Shown here: positions 15,615-24,730 of the stretch, piece after piece
How positions within the stretch are numbered: position 1 is the first letter of the stretch
Layout of the letters: each line of letters begins with the position of its first letter
Translations under genes and position numbers: made by a program
Notes under the pieces: model-generated
The model's database searches: none
What the model was told of the DNA's origin: nothing
The model's input: the letters and a program-made list of their open reading frames with translations, nothing else
Origin: Acidobacteriota bacterium
GTDB taxonomy: Bacteria; Actinomycetota; Actinomycetes; Actinomycetales; Microbacteriaceae
Assembly (NCBI GenBank): GCA_019351995.1
Contig: JABBOD010000017.1
Span: 1-58,901 of the forward strand
Direction of reading: 5' to 3'
Length of the DNA: 58,901 bases

Positions 15615-16678
15615 TGGCTGACGTAGCTGAGCATGTCCGACAGGACGACGAGGTCCTCATCGAGCGTCGAGGCGCCATCGGTCACCTCATCCTCAACCGC
15701 CCGCGCGCGATCAATGCGCTCAACCAGGCGATGGTGCAGCGCCTCGCCGACACGCTCACCAGCTGGGCTGATGACGACGCCGTCCACGCGGTGGTGCTCA
15801 CCGGCGCCGGAGACCGCGGGCTCTGCGCCGGAGGCGACATCGTCGCCATCTATCACTCGCTCCGAGACGGTCACGATGCGGCGGCCCGCTTCTGGGCCGA
15901 GGAATACGCCCTGGATGCCGCCATCGCCAGCTATCCCAAGCCCTACGTGGCCCTGATGGATGGTCTGGTTCTGGGTGGGGGGATCGGCCTGTCGGCGCAC
16001 GGTCGCATCCGCGTGGTGACCGAACGCACCCGGGTCGGGATGCCGGAGGTCTCGATCGGCTTCTTCCCCGACGTGGCGGGCAGCTGGCTGCTGGCACGTG
16101 CGCCCGGCGAGCTGGGAACGCACCTGGCGCTGACCGGAGGGACGGCATCCGGCGCCGACGCGATCGCGCTCGGACTGGCGGACCACTACGTGCCGAGCGA
16201 CCGCATGCCCGCCATGCTCGAGGCCCTCGAGACCGCGCAGCTCGAACCTGCCGAGCCTCGTGGCGCGGTCGACATCGTCGCGGGGTTCGCCGTCGAGCCC
16301 CCACCTTCCGAGCTGGTGACGCAGCGGGACTGGATCGACGCGGCCTACGCCGGTGACGACGCACAGACCATCGTCGACCGTCTTTCGGCCGCGCGGGAAC
16401 CGCGCGCGCGAGAGGCCGCGGCGACGATTCTCAGCAAGTCGCCGACCTCGGTCGCGGTGACGCTCGCCGCCCTCCGGCGCGCGCCCTCCCTGGCCGACGT
16501 GCGCGCAGCACTCGACCAGGACCTCCGGATCGCCACCCGCTTCACCCGCGGCACCGAGGTGCTCGAAGGCATCCGCGCCCAGGTGATCGACAAGGACCGC
16601 ACCCCGCACTGGAACCCGGCGACCCTCGCCGAGGTCACCCCGGGGACCGTCGCCCAGTACTTCGAAGAGCACGTCTAG
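15614..16678 (+). CDS. 3-hydroxyisobutyryl-CoA hydrolase (crotonase fold)
   Basis: A 354-residue crotonase-superfamily protein of the hydrolase branch. It is longer than hydratases (about 260) and has the HIBCH signatures LTGAGDRGLCAGGDIVAIY, LVLGGGIGLSAHGRIRVVTE, VGMPEVSIGFFPDVAGS and the C-terminal helical domain with DLRIATRFTRGTEVLEGIRA. It hydrolyses 3-hydroxyisobutyryl-CoA to the free acid in valine degradation. The ATG overlaps the dehydrogenase TGA (TGATG), so expression is coupled. Its product is the substrate of the next gene. Confidence 0.9.
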   Translation: MADVAEHVRQDDEVLIERRGAIGHLILNRPRAINALNQAMVQRLADTLTSWADDDAVHAVVLTGAGDRGLCAGGDIVAIYHSLRDGHDAAARFWAEEYALDAAIASYPKPYVALMDGLVLGGGIGLSAHGRIRVVTERTRVGMPEVSIGFFPDVAGSWLLARAPGELGTHLALTGGTASGADAIALGLADHYVPSDRMPAMLEALETAQLEPAEPRGAVDIVAGFAVEPPPSELVTQRDWIDAAYAGDDAQTIVDRLSAAREPRAREAAATILSKSPTSVAVTLAALRRAPSLADVRAALDQDLRIATRFTRGTEVLEGIRAQVIDKDRTPHWNPATLAEVTPGTVAQYFEEHV

Positions 16679-16687
16679 GGAGCAGCA

Positions 16688-17587
16688 ATGAGTACGATCG
16701 CCTTTCTCGGTCTCGGCAACATGGGCGGACCGATGGCCGCCAAGCTTGTCGCGGCCGGGCACACCGTGCACGGCTTCGACGTGGTGTCCGCGGCGCTGGA
16801 ACGCGCCGGGACCACCGGCGTGATTGTGGCCGCGGATGCCGTCTCGGCGGTCGCGGACGCCGAGATGGTCATCACGATGTTCCCGAGCGGCGCGCACGTG
16901 CTGGACGCGTATCGCGAGGGGCTCCTGGCGGCGGCACAACACAACACCCTGTTCATCGACTGCTCGACGATCGACGTGGCCGACGCGATCACGGCTCGGG
17001 AGCTGGCCGTCGCGGCCGGTCATCGGGGAATGGACGCCCCGGTCTCCGGCGGCGTCATGGGTGCCGAAGCGGGCACGCTCACCTTCATGGTCGGCGCCCA
17101 GGCGGAGGACTTCGAGTCCGCACGCCCGATCCTGGACGTCATGGGTGGCCGGGTCGTGCACTGCGGCGAATCGGGGGCCGGGCAAGCGGCGAAGATCTGC
17201 AACAACATGATCCTGGGCGTGTCGATGATCGCGGTGGCCGAGGCGTTCGTGCTGGGCGAGAAGCTGGGGCTGAGCAACCAGGCACTGTTCGATGTCGCCT
17301 CCGCGGCATCCGGGCAGTGCTGGGCGCTCACCACCAACTGCCCGGTCCCCGGCCCGGTTCCGAACAGCCCGGCCAACCGCGACTATCAGCCCGGCTTCGC
17401 GGGGGCGCTCATGGCGAAAGATCTCGGCCTCGCGCTGAATGCACTTGAGCGCACCGGTACCGCTGCCGAACTCGGCCCGCTCGCCGCGCAGATCTACCGC
17501 CGATTTGCCGACGAAGGCGGAGCCGGCCGCGACTTCTCGGGCATCATCACGGTGATCCGCGACAACTCTGAAAAGGTGAAGGGATGA
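16688..17587 (+). CDS. mmsB: 3-hydroxyisobutyrate dehydrogenase
   Basis: A 299-residue beta-hydroxyacid dehydrogenase. The NAD(P) motif [15 protein letters not shown] (GxGxxG at 8-13) opens the Rossmann domain; the substrate loop [21 protein letters not shown] and the catalytic Lys169 in [13 protein letters not shown] are intact, and the C-terminal helical domain ends with KDLGLALN and QIYRRF. It oxidises 3-hydroxyisobutyrate to methylmalonate semialdehyde. AGGGAGCAGCA precedes the ATG. It lies 9 nt behind the hydrolase that makes its substrate and overlaps the next gene by 4 nt. Confidence 0.94.
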   Translation: MSTIAFLGLGNMGGPMAAKLVAAGHTVHGFDVVSAALERAGTTGVIVAADAVSAVADAEMVITMFPSGAHVLDAYREGLLAAAQHNTLFIDCSTIDVADAITARELAVAAGHRGMDAPVSGGVMGAEAGTLTFMVGAQAEDFESARPILDVMGGRVVHCGESGAGQAAKICNNMILGVSMIAVAEAFVLGEKLGLSNQALFDVASAASGQCWALTTNCPVPGPVPNSPANRDYQPGFAGALMAKDLGLALNALERTGTAAELGPLAAQIYRRFADEGGAGRDFSGIITVIRDNSEKVKG

Positions 17588-18360
17588 GCGACTACGAAAC
17601 GATCCTCACCGAGACCCGCGGGCGCGTCGGCCTCATCACTCTCCACCGGCCGGAAGCGCTGAACGCGCTCAACCTGCCCCTCATCGACGAGCTGGTCGCC
17701 GCGGCGACGGACTTCGACGTCGACCCGGGGATCGGGGCCATCGTGATCACGGGGTCCGAGCGCGCCTTCGCCGTCGGCGCCGACATCAAACAGATGTCCG
17801 AGCAGGGCTACATGGACGTCTACCTCGCCGACTTCTTCTCGGCGGCCGACCGGCTCGCCGCGGTCCGCACCCCGCTCATCGCGGCCGTGTCCGGCTATGC
17901 GCTGGGTGGCGGCTGCGAGCTCGCGATGGTCTGCGACATCCTGATCGCCTCGGAGACCGCGAAGTTCGGTCAGCCCGAGATCAACCTCGGGGTGATCCCC
18001 GGGATCGGCGGATCGCAGCGGCTCACCCGCGCCGTCGGCAAGGCGCTCGCCATGGACCTCGTGCTCACCGGGCGCACCATGGACGCGGCGGAGGCGCTGC
18101 GGGCGGGCCTCGCGGCTCGAGTCGTCCCCGTCGAGCAGCTGATGACCGAGGCGATGAGCGTCGCCGAGACCATCGCCGCGAAGTCGCTCCCGGTGGCCAT
18201 GCTGGCCAAGGAGGCCGTCAACCAGGCGTACGAGACGACGCTCAGCAGCGGTCTGCGGTTCGAGCGTCGCATCTTCCACTCGCTGTTCGCCACGAACGAT
18301 CAGAAAGAGGGCATGCGTGCCTTCATCGAAAAACGCGCCGCCGATTTCACGAACAGCTGA
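17584..18360 (+). CDS. Enoyl-CoA hydratase
   Basis: A 258-residue crotonase-fold hydratase. Both catalytic Glu are present, in [16 protein letters not shown] and [20 protein letters not shown], and the oxyanion segment is [15 protein letters not shown]. It is close in pattern to the short-chain hydratase EchA8. In this operon it would hydrate methacrylyl-CoA between the acyl-CoA dehydrogenase and the hydrolase, completing a valine branch. ATG overlaps the mmsB stop (ATGA). Confidence 0.93.
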   Translation: MSDYETILTETRGRVGLITLHRPEALNALNLPLIDELVAAATDFDVDPGIGAIVITGSERAFAVGADIKQMSEQGYMDVYLADFFSAADRLAAVRTPLIAAVSGYALGGGCELAMVCDILIASETAKFGQPEINLGVIPGIGGSQRLTRAVGKALAMDLVLTGRTMDAAEALRAGLAARVVPVEQLMTEAMSVAETIAAKSLPVAMLAKEAVNQAYETTLSSGLRFERRIFHSLFATNDQKEGMRAFIEKRAADFTNS

Positions 18361-18421
18361 CCAGGGCCACAATTGACCTCCTGACCCACTTTCTGCTCAC
18401 ACGCAGCCCTTGGAGCCCACC

Positions 18422-19933
18422 ATGACCGACACCACCACCGTGACCCCGACCGACGTGCTCGGCGGCCGCACTGACCGTCTCATGTGGATCGGGGGCGAGC
18501 AGGTCGAGTCCCTCACCGGTGAGTGGCGTGAGGTGAAGAACCCGGCCAAACGAGAGACCGTCATCGCACGGGTCCCGGCGGCCGGCACCGTCGATCTGGA
18601 TCGTGCGGTGAAGGCGGCGCACGAGGCGTTCCCGGCGTGGCGCGCCCGGCATTTCACCGAGCGGTCGCGGGCGCTGAATCTGATCGCCGACGAACTCGAG
18701 AAGCGGACAGAGGAGTTCGCGCGCCTGACCGCGATCGACACCGGCAACGCGATCCGCACCCAGGCGCGCCCCGAGGTCGGGGTGCTGATCTCGTTGTTCC
18801 GCTACTTCGCGGGGGTGGCCGGCGAGGTTAAGGGCACCGTGCTTCCGGCCGGTGACAACCAGCTGCAGTACACCCGTCTCGAGCCGCTCGGCGTGGTGGG
18901 CTGCATCCTGCCCTGGAACTCGCCGCTGATGATCGCTGGGTTCAAGATCCCCGCGGCGCTCGCGGCCGGCAACACGGTGATCATGAAGGCGGCGGATGAC
19001 GCGCCCCTGACGATCCTGCTGCTCGCCGAGGTCTGCAACAACCACCTGCCCGCGGGTGTGGTGAACGCGCTGACCGGGCGCGGCAGCGTCGTCGGCCAGG
19101 CGATGGCCGAGCATCCCGGCATCGACAAGGTCTCCTTCACAGGCTCCACCGAGGTGGGCAAGGGCGTCGCCCGCACGGCGGGGGAGCGGATCGCGCACAT
19201 CTCGCTCGAGCTCGGCGGCAAGAACCCGTCGATCGTGTTCCCGGATGCTGCCTCCGCTGGCAATATCGACGACCTCATCGACGGCCTGCTGCTCTCGTCC
19301 CGCTTCGCCCGTCAGGGGCAGAGCTGCACGGCGGGGTCGCGGCTGTTCCTGCACGAGGACATCTACGAGGAGGTGCTGGGCACGCTGAGCGCGCGCCTCG
19401 GCGCCATGAAGGTCGGCGACCCGTTGGACGAGGCGAGCGACATGGGTGCGATCATCAACGCGAGCCAGTTCGACTCGATTGCCGGCTACCTGAGCGAGGG
19501 TCGCGAGAGCTCGATCATGACGACCGTGCTCGGCGGCGACGTGCCGAGCAGCGGCCCGCTGACGGAGGGGTACTTCCACCTGCCGACCGTGTTCGGCGGG
19601 GTCAGCAACGACTTCCGCCTCGCGCAGGAGGAGATCTTCGGCCCGGTGCTGGTCGCGATCCCGTGGCGCGAGGTCGATGATGTGGTCCGCATGGCCAACG
19701 ACTCGAACTACGGCCTCGCCGCCTACGTCTGGACGCACGACCTCGACAAAGCGGTCACCACCGCGAACCGGATCGAGGCCGGGTGGGTCCAGGTCAACCA
19801 GGGCGGCGGCCAAGTCGTCGGACAGAGCTACGGCGGCTACAAGCAGTCCGGCATCGGCCGTGAGGTCTCCCTGGAGGGCATGATGGCCGGCTTCACGCAG
19901 ACCAAGCAGATCAACATCCGTCTGAAGGGCTGA
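18422..19933 (+). CDS. Aldehyde dehydrogenase (NAD(P)+)
   Basis: A 503-residue aldehyde dehydrogenase. Catalytic Cys302 lies in RQGQSCTAGSRLF and the general base Glu263 in ISLELGGKNPSIVF; GFTGSTEVGKG-like cofactor loop (VSFTGSTEVGKGVARTAGE) and LAQEEIFGPVLVAI are also typical. ATG at 18422 follows GGAG by a few bases, preferred over an in-frame TTG at 18410. It is not of the CoA-acylating MmsA type by motif, so it probably oxidises a free aldehyde to the acid; which aldehyde is unknown. It starts 61 nt after the hydratase and is likely in the same transcript. Confidence 0.93.
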   Translation: MTDTTTVTPTDVLGGRTDRLMWIGGEQVESLTGEWREVKNPAKRETVIARVPAAGTVDLDRAVKAAHEAFPAWRARHFTERSRALNLIADELEKRTEEFARLTAIDTGNAIRTQARPEVGVLISLFRYFAGVAGEVKGTVLPAGDNQLQYTRLEPLGVVGCILPWNSPLMIAGFKIPAALAAGNTVIMKAADDAPLTILLLAEVCNNHLPAGVVNALTGRGSVVGQAMAEHPGIDKVSFTGSTEVGKGVARTAGERIAHISLELGGKNPSIVFPDAASAGNIDDLIDGLLLSSRFARQGQSCTAGSRLFLHEDIYEEVLGTLSARLGAMKVGDPLDEASDMGAIINASQFDSIAGYLSEGRESSIMTTVLGGDVPSSGPLTEGYFHLPTVFGGVSNDFRLAQEEIFGPVLVAIPWREVDDVVRMANDSNYGLAAYVWTHDLDKAVTTANRIEAGWVQVNQGGGQVVGQSYGGYKQSGIGREVSLEGMMAGFTQTKQINIRLKG

Positions 19934-19937
19934 GTCG

Positions 19938-21176
19938 ATGCCCGAGTCGGCGACTCTTCCGCTTGCCGGCATCGTCGTCCTCGACCTCACGCGAGCGCTG
20001 GCCGGTCCGTACGCCACGGCCCTTCTCGGTGATCTCGGGGCCACGATCATCAAGGTGGAGAGCAAGAAGGGCGGGGACGCCACGCGCGCGTGGCCGCCCT
20101 TCGAGGGCGAGCACAGCCTCTACTTCGACTCGGTGAATCGCAACAAGTCGTCGATCGCGATCGACTTCTACTCGGTCGAGGGCACGGCGCTGCTGCGTCG
20201 GCTGGTGCTCGACGCGGATGTGGTGATCGAGAACTTCAAGCCCGGCACCATGACCGAGATGGGTCTCGACCCCGCGGAACTGCGTGCCGAGAAGCCGTCG
20301 CTGATCGTGGCATCCGTCAGCGGGTTCGGATCCACCGGACCGCTCGCCCAGGCCGCGGGACTCGACCAGGTCGCGCAGGGGATGTCTGGCTTGATGTCGA
20401 TCACCGGCGAGGATGCGCGGCATCCGATGCGGATGGGCGTTCCGATCATCGACATCTACGCCGGCATCTTCACGGCGGTCGGGATCGCGGCGGCACTGGT
20501 CGGACGCGAACGGACCGGAGGCGGCATCCACGGTGTCGGCCGAACGGTCGAGACCTCGCTCCTCGAGGCGGCGATCGCGGTCTCGGCGTTCCAAGGCCAG
20601 CGCTACCTCTCGACCGGCGAGATCCCCGAGCCGCAGGGCAACAACCATCCCGTCCTCGCGCCGTACGGTGTCTTCGCGACCGGGGACATCCCGATCATCA
20701 TCGCCGCCGGAAACGACCGGCACTTTCGGCAGCTGGCCGAGTTGCTCGGCGAGCCCGGGTTGGCGGACGAGCCCGAGTTCGCGACCGGGCGCTCCCGTTC
20801 CGGCCACCGGGACGCGCTCACGGCACGGCTCGAAAGCCTTCTCGCGACCCGCCCCGGCCTGGAGTGGGTCGACGAGCTGCGGAGGATCGGCATCCCGGCT
20901 GGTCCGATCCTCAACTACCAGCAGGTGTTCCAGGATCCGCAGGTGCGTCACCTCGACATGGTGCGGCAGACCACCCGGCGGGACGGGAGTGCGCTGCCTC
21001 TGCTGCGCGGGCCGATCACCGTCGACGGGGTTGCCCCCGGCATCCACAAGGCGCCGCCCGCCCTCGGCGAAGACACCCGCGCGGTCCTCGACGGTCTCGG
21101 GTTGACGGCGGAGCAGATCGAGGGCCTGCTCGCCGCCGGCATCGTCACCGAGCCGGCCTCCGTGCCCGCCAGCTGA
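19938..21176 (+). CDS. Family III CoA-transferase (CaiB/BaiF)
   Basis: A 412-residue family III CoA-transferase. The N-terminal block IVVLDLTRALAGPYATALLGDLGATIIKVES, the LRRLVLDADVVIENFKPG motif and the catalytic Asp in GVPIIDIYAGIF are all present. These enzymes move CoA between acids through an aspartyl-CoA anhydride. The loop before the second domain reads RTGGGIHGVGRTVETSLLEAA, slightly unusual where most members have a short R-G-Q-x-V-D-V segment. It starts 4 nt after the aldehyde dehydrogenase stop, so it may activate the acid that enzyme makes. Its stop overlaps the next start (TGATG). Confidence 0.92.
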   Translation: MPESATLPLAGIVVLDLTRALAGPYATALLGDLGATIIKVESKKGGDATRAWPPFEGEHSLYFDSVNRNKSSIAIDFYSVEGTALLRRLVLDADVVIENFKPGTMTEMGLDPAELRAEKPSLIVASVSGFGSTGPLAQAAGLDQVAQGMSGLMSITGEDARHPMRMGVPIIDIYAGIFTAVGIAAALVGRERTGGGIHGVGRTVETSLLEAAIAVSAFQGQRYLSTGEIPEPQGNNHPVLAPYGVFATGDIPIIIAAGNDRHFRQLAELLGEPGLADEPEFATGRSRSGHRDALTARLESLLATRPGLEWVDELRRIGIPAGPILNYQQVFQDPQVRHLDMVRQTTRRDGSALPLLRGPITVDGVAPGIHKAPPALGEDTRAVLDGLGLTAEQIEGLLAAGIVTEPASVPAS

Positions 21177-21955
21177 TGCCCGAGCTCCGGGTGGGTGTCG
21201 ATGGCGCCATCGCGACGTTGACCATCGACCATGCCGACCGACGCAACGCGGTCACCGGAGCCATGTGGGACTCCTTCGCCCCGCTGCTCGCCGAGCTCGC
21301 CACCGACGACACCGTGGCGGTGCTCGTCGTGCGCGGGGCCGGTAGCGACTTCTCGGCGGGCGCGGACATCACCGATCTGCCGCAGATCCTCCGGGATCCG
21401 GCGGCCGGCGACGGGGGGCACGTCACGGCGGGGGAGACCGCGCTGGCGAACTTTCCGAAGCCGACGATCGCCGCGATCGACGGCTACTGCGTCGGCGGCG
21501 GCTGGGAACTCGCGGGCGCCTGCGACATCCGGATCGCCTCCGACCGTTCGATGTTCGGGGTGACGCCCGCGCGGCTGGGCATCCTGTACCCGCTGTCGGG
21601 AATGCAGCGCCTCGTCCAACTCGTCGGGCCGGCCGTCGCCAAGCACCTGATCCTCAGTGGCGAACTGGTGGATGCCGAGACCGCCGCTCGCTGGGGCATG
21701 GTGTCGCGGCTGCTGCCCCCCGAGGACTTCTGGGAGGCCATCGACGCCTTCGTGCAGACCGTGGTCGGCCGCTCGCGGCTCACCCAACAGGCGAGCAAAG
21801 AACTCATCGATCTGATCGCGAGCGACGACCAGCGGCTGACGGAGCGGGCGGCGTTCTGGGATGCCGAGGTCGCCGCGAGCGACGAGGCCAGTCTCGGTGC
21901 CGCGGCTTTCCTGGCGCGCGAGGCACCCGCCTTCGCCTGGCGCCGGATACGGTGA
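21176..21955 (+). CDS. Enoyl-CoA hydratase/isomerase family protein
   Basis: A 259-residue crotonase-fold protein. Oxyanion segment DFSAGADITDLPQ and GYCVGGGWELAGACDIRIAS are present. In the second active-site loop the usual PEI/L-G motif reads TPARLGILYPLSGMQRL, so one of the two hydratase Glu is replaced. It may therefore be an isomerase, hydrolase or dehydratase rather than a classic hydratase. It is coupled to the CoA-transferase by a one-base overlap, which suggests that both act on the same CoA ester. Confidence 0.88.
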   Translation: MPELRVGVDGAIATLTIDHADRRNAVTGAMWDSFAPLLAELATDDTVAVLVVRGAGSDFSAGADITDLPQILRDPAAGDGGHVTAGETALANFPKPTIAAIDGYCVGGGWELAGACDIRIASDRSMFGVTPARLGILYPLSGMQRLVQLVGPAVAKHLILSGELVDAETAARWGMVSRLLPPEDFWEAIDAFVQTVVGRSRLTQQASKELIDLIASDDQRLTERAAFWDAEVAASDEASLGAAAFLAREAPAFAWRRIR

Positions 21956-21959
21956 AGAT

Positions 21960-22907
21960 GTGACCCAGGTTTCCGAGCTCTTCGACCCGACCCGCTGGAC
22001 CGAGGCCGACGGCTTCGCCGAGCTCGCGGACATCAGCTACCACCACGACACCAGCGGCCGCATCGCGCGCATCGCCTTCAACCGTCCCGAGGTGCGCAAC
22101 GCGTTCCGCCCCCAGACGGTCGACGAGCTGTCCCGCGCGCTCGACGACGCCCGGCAGAACGTGCACATCGGCGTGGTGCTGCTCACCGGCAATGGGCCGA
22201 GCCCCAAAGACGGCGGCTGGGCGTTCTGCTCGGGAGGCGACCAGCGCATCCGGGGTAAGTACGGCTACGAGTATGAACCGACGTCAGGGACGGACGTCGG
22301 CGCTGGCGTCGCAGGCGAGGTCAGAAATGACCTCGCCCCCCAGCTCCAGCGCGCGGGTCGTCTTCACATCCTCGAGGTGCAGCGACTCATCCGGACGATG
22401 CCCAAGGTCGTCATCGCCGTGGTCCCCGGCTGGGCGGCAGGCGGCGGTCATTCGCTGCACGTGGTCTGCGACCTCACCATCGCGAGCGCCGAGCACGGCC
22501 GCTTCAAACAGACGGATGCCGACGTCGGCTCCTTCGACGGCGGCTACGGCAGCGCGCTGCTTGCGCGCCAGGTCGGGCAGAAGTTCGCGCGCGAGATCTT
22601 CTTCCTCGGCCAGGAGTACAGTGCGCAGCGCGCCTACGAGATGGGCGCGATCAACGCGGTCGTCCCGCACGCCTCACTCGAGGCGGTGGCGCTCGAGTGG
22701 GCGGAGACGATCATGGGCAAGTCGCCCACCGCGATCCGCATGCTGAAGTTCTCGATGAACGCCGTCGACGATGGTCTCGCCGGCCAGCAGGTGCTGGTGG
22801 GGGAGGCGACCCGGCTCGCCTACGGCACCGACGAGGCCGTCGAGGGCCGGGACGCGTTCCTCGAGAAGCGGGCACCGGACTGGGGCCCGTTCCCCTGGCA
22901 GTTCTAG
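21960..22907 (+). CDS. menB: 1,4-dihydroxy-2-naphthoyl-CoA synthase
   Basis: A 315-residue MenB protein of menaquinone synthesis, which closes the second ring from O-succinylbenzoyl-CoA. Diagnostic stretches are WAFCSGGDQRIRGKYGYEYE, VPGWAAGGGHSLHVVCDLTI and FKQTDADVGSFDGGYGSA. GTG at 21960 is the only start that keeps the N-terminus short of the preceding gene; it has TACGGT 6 nt before it, so it may be leaderless. No other men genes are in the window; MenB stands here beside acyl-CoA genes. The stop overlaps by 4 nt with the convergent gene that ends at 22904. Confidence 0.92.
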   Translation: MTQVSELFDPTRWTEADGFAELADISYHHDTSGRIARIAFNRPEVRNAFRPQTVDELSRALDDARQNVHIGVVLLTGNGPSPKDGGWAFCSGGDQRIRGKYGYEYEPTSGTDVGAGVAGEVRNDLAPQLQRAGRLHILEVQRLIRTMPKVVIAVVPGWAAGGGHSLHVVCDLTIASAEHGRFKQTDADVGSFDGGYGSALLARQVGQKFAREIFFLGQEYSAQRAYEMGAINAVVPHASLEAVALEWAETIMGKSPTAIRMLKFSMNAVDDGLAGQQVLVGEATRLAYGTDEAVEGRDAFLEKRAPDWGPFPWQF

Positions 22908-23344
22908 CGTTCGGCGGACGTCGGCTCCAGCAGCACCAACGGAATCTCCCTCTCCGTCTTCTGCTGATATCCGGCATAGTTCGCATACTTCGACGTGATA
23001 AGAGGCCACAGGCGAGCGCGCTCCTCGGGGTCCGCGATGCGGGCGGTCATCGCGATGGGCGGGTGCCCCTCGACCACGACCTCCACATTCGGGTCATCGC
23101 GAAGATTGAGGAACCAGGCCGGATGGCGGTCGTCTCCGCCGCGGGAGGCGACCACGACATAGGCATCGCCATCCCTCAGAGGTGAGGTGAGCATGGTCGC
23201 CCGGCGCTCGCCGCTGCGGCGCCCGGTCGTCGTGAGCTCGAGCACTGGCATGCCCGAGATGTTCCAGCCGGCCCTGCCCCGCGTGAGTCGCTGCACGAGG
23301 CGGTGTGACGATTCCATCAGTTTGAGAGATCGGGTGCTGGGCAC
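22904..23344 (-). CDS. F420-dependent nitroreductase/quinone-reductase family (DDN-like)
   Basis: A 146-residue split-barrel protein. GMPVLELTTTGRRSGERRATMLTSPLRDGDAYVV and the NLRDDPNVEV segment are the hallmarks of the deazaflavin (F420)-dependent nitroreductase family, which reduces quinones or nitro compounds. GTG at 23344 is chosen since TAGGCT lies exactly 6 nt before it, a leaderless promoter; an ATG 27 nt inside has no upstream signal. It is divergent from the thiolase gene, with a 96-nt shared region, and convergent with menB. Confidence 0.88.
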   Translation of the reverse strand: MPSTRSLKLMESSHRLVQRLTRGRAGWNISGMPVLELTTTGRRSGERRATMLTSPLRDGDAYVVVASRGGDDRHPAWFLNLRDDPNVEVVVEGHPPIAMTARIADPEERARLWPLITSKYANYAGYQQKTEREIPLVLLEPTSAER

Positions 23345-23440
23345 GATCGGAGCCTACCTCCCTCCCCGCGTCAGCGTCGCACCGGCACTGCTCGACGACG
23401 CGCCACGCCGACGGTCGAGCTCGCGACGTAGCATCAAGGC

Positions 23441-24625
23441 ATGTCATCGCAGACCGCAGTCATCGTCGACGTCATCCGCACGGGATCGGGTAAGGGCAAG
23501 CCCGGCGGCTCGCTCTCGGGTGTGCACCCCGCCGACCTGCTGGCCGGGGTGCTGAGCCAGCTGCTGCAGCGCAACGGTCTGGAGTCGACCCAGATCGACG
23601 ACGTGATCGCCGGCTGCGTCAGCCAGGCGGGCGAGCAGACCGGCAACATCGGCCGCACCGCCCTGCTCGCGGCCGGCTTCGCCGAAACGGTGCCAGGGAT
23701 GACGGTCGACCGCCAGTGCGGCTCCAGCCAGCAGGCGGCCGCGTTCGCCGCCCAGAGCATCATGGCCGGCGTCAACGACGTGGTGATCGCGGCGGGTGTC
23801 GAGTCCATGAGCCGCGTGCCGCTGGGATCGGCGCAGGGCCCGCAGAACCCGTACAGTCCCGGCATCCGCGCTCGCTATCCCGACGGCCTCGTGAACCAGG
23901 GTGTCTCGGCCGAACTGATCGCCACCCGGTGGGGTTTCAGCCGCGAGCAGCTCGACGAGTTCTCGGCGGAGTCGCATCGCCGTGCGGCTGCGGCCTGGGC
24001 TGTCGGCGCGTTCGCCAACGAGGTCGTGCCGGTTCAGCTGGCGGACGGGAGCTTCGCTATCGACGAGACCGTGCGTCCGACGACCACGGGGGAGGGTCTC
24101 GCCGGTCTCGGTGCCGCCTTCCGCACCGACGAGCTCGCCGCACGCTTCCCGGAGCTCGGCTGGTCGATCACCGCCGGCAATTCGTCACCGCTGACGGATG
24201 CCGCCTCCGCCGCCCTGATCATGAGCGAGTCGCGCGCGCTCGAGCTCGGTCTTACGCCGCGGGCGCGGTTCCACAGCTTCGCGGTCGTGGGGGATGACCC
24301 CCTCCTGATGCTCACCGGACCGATCCCGGCGACCCGCCGCATCCTGGAGCGCTCCGGTCTGTCGTTCGGTGAGCTGGATGCCTACGAGGTGAACGAGGCG
24401 TTCGCCTCGGTCCCGCTCGCCTGGGCCCACGAGTTCGACGCGGAGCCCGCCAGGCTGAACCCGCGCGGCGGCGCCATCGCCCTCGGCCACGCCGTCGGTT
24501 CCTCGGGAACTCGGCTGCTCGCCACGATGCTCAACCACCTCGAGGCCACCGGCGGTCGCTACGGCCTGCAGGTCATGTGCGAAGGCGGCGGCACCGCCAA
24601 CGCGACGATCATCGAGCGCCTCTAG
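23441..24625 (+). CDS. Acetyl-CoA acyltransferase (thiolase)
   Basis: A 394-residue thiolase. The nucleophile Cys93 is in VDRQCGSSQQAAAFA, His350 in GGAIALGHAVGSSGTRL and the acid/base Cys380 in VMCEGGGTANATI, with YEVNEAFASVPLAW between. It cleaves 3-ketoacyl-CoA or condenses two acyl-CoAs. The motif set resembles FadA-like beta-oxidation or steroid thiolases of actinobacteria. TAGCAT lies 6 nt before the ATG, pointing to a leaderless transcript. A very long hairpin follows the stop codon and separates it from the convergent MarR gene. Confidence 0.95.
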   Translation: MSSQTAVIVDVIRTGSGKGKPGGSLSGVHPADLLAGVLSQLLQRNGLESTQIDDVIAGCVSQAGEQTGNIGRTALLAAGFAETVPGMTVDRQCGSSQQAAAFAAQSIMAGVNDVVIAAGVESMSRVPLGSAQGPQNPYSPGIRARYPDGLVNQGVSAELIATRWGFSREQLDEFSAESHRRAAAAWAVGAFANEVVPVQLADGSFAIDETVRPTTTGEGLAGLGAAFRTDELAARFPELGWSITAGNSSPLTDAASAALIMSESRALELGLTPRARFHSFAVVGDDPLLMLTGPIPATRRILERSGLSFGELDAYEVNEAFASVPLAWAHEFDAEPARLNPRGGAIALGHAVGSSGTRLLATMLNHLEATGGRYGLQVMCEGGGTANATIIERL

Positions 24626-24636
24626 CCCACCATCCG

Positions 24637-24706
24637 GCGAGCGCGGGGTCTGCGGCCGAGCGCGGGGTGCGCAGGGGCCGCGCTCGGCCGCAGACCCCGC
24701 GCTCGC
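24637..24706. repeat. 29-bp perfect hairpin, intergenic repeat family A copy 1 (probable terminator)
   Basis: Bases 24637-24665 pair perfectly with 24678-24706 around a 12-nt loop. The outer arm begins GCGAGCGCGGGGTCTGCGG. It stands between the convergent thiolase and MarR genes. The core GAGCGCGGGGT / ACCCCGCGCTC recurs at 57465-57530 and 58077-58140, so this is one member of a dispersed family. Confidence 0.85.
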
Positions 24707-24730
24707 GAACCGGCTGGCGGCGGGCTCGTG

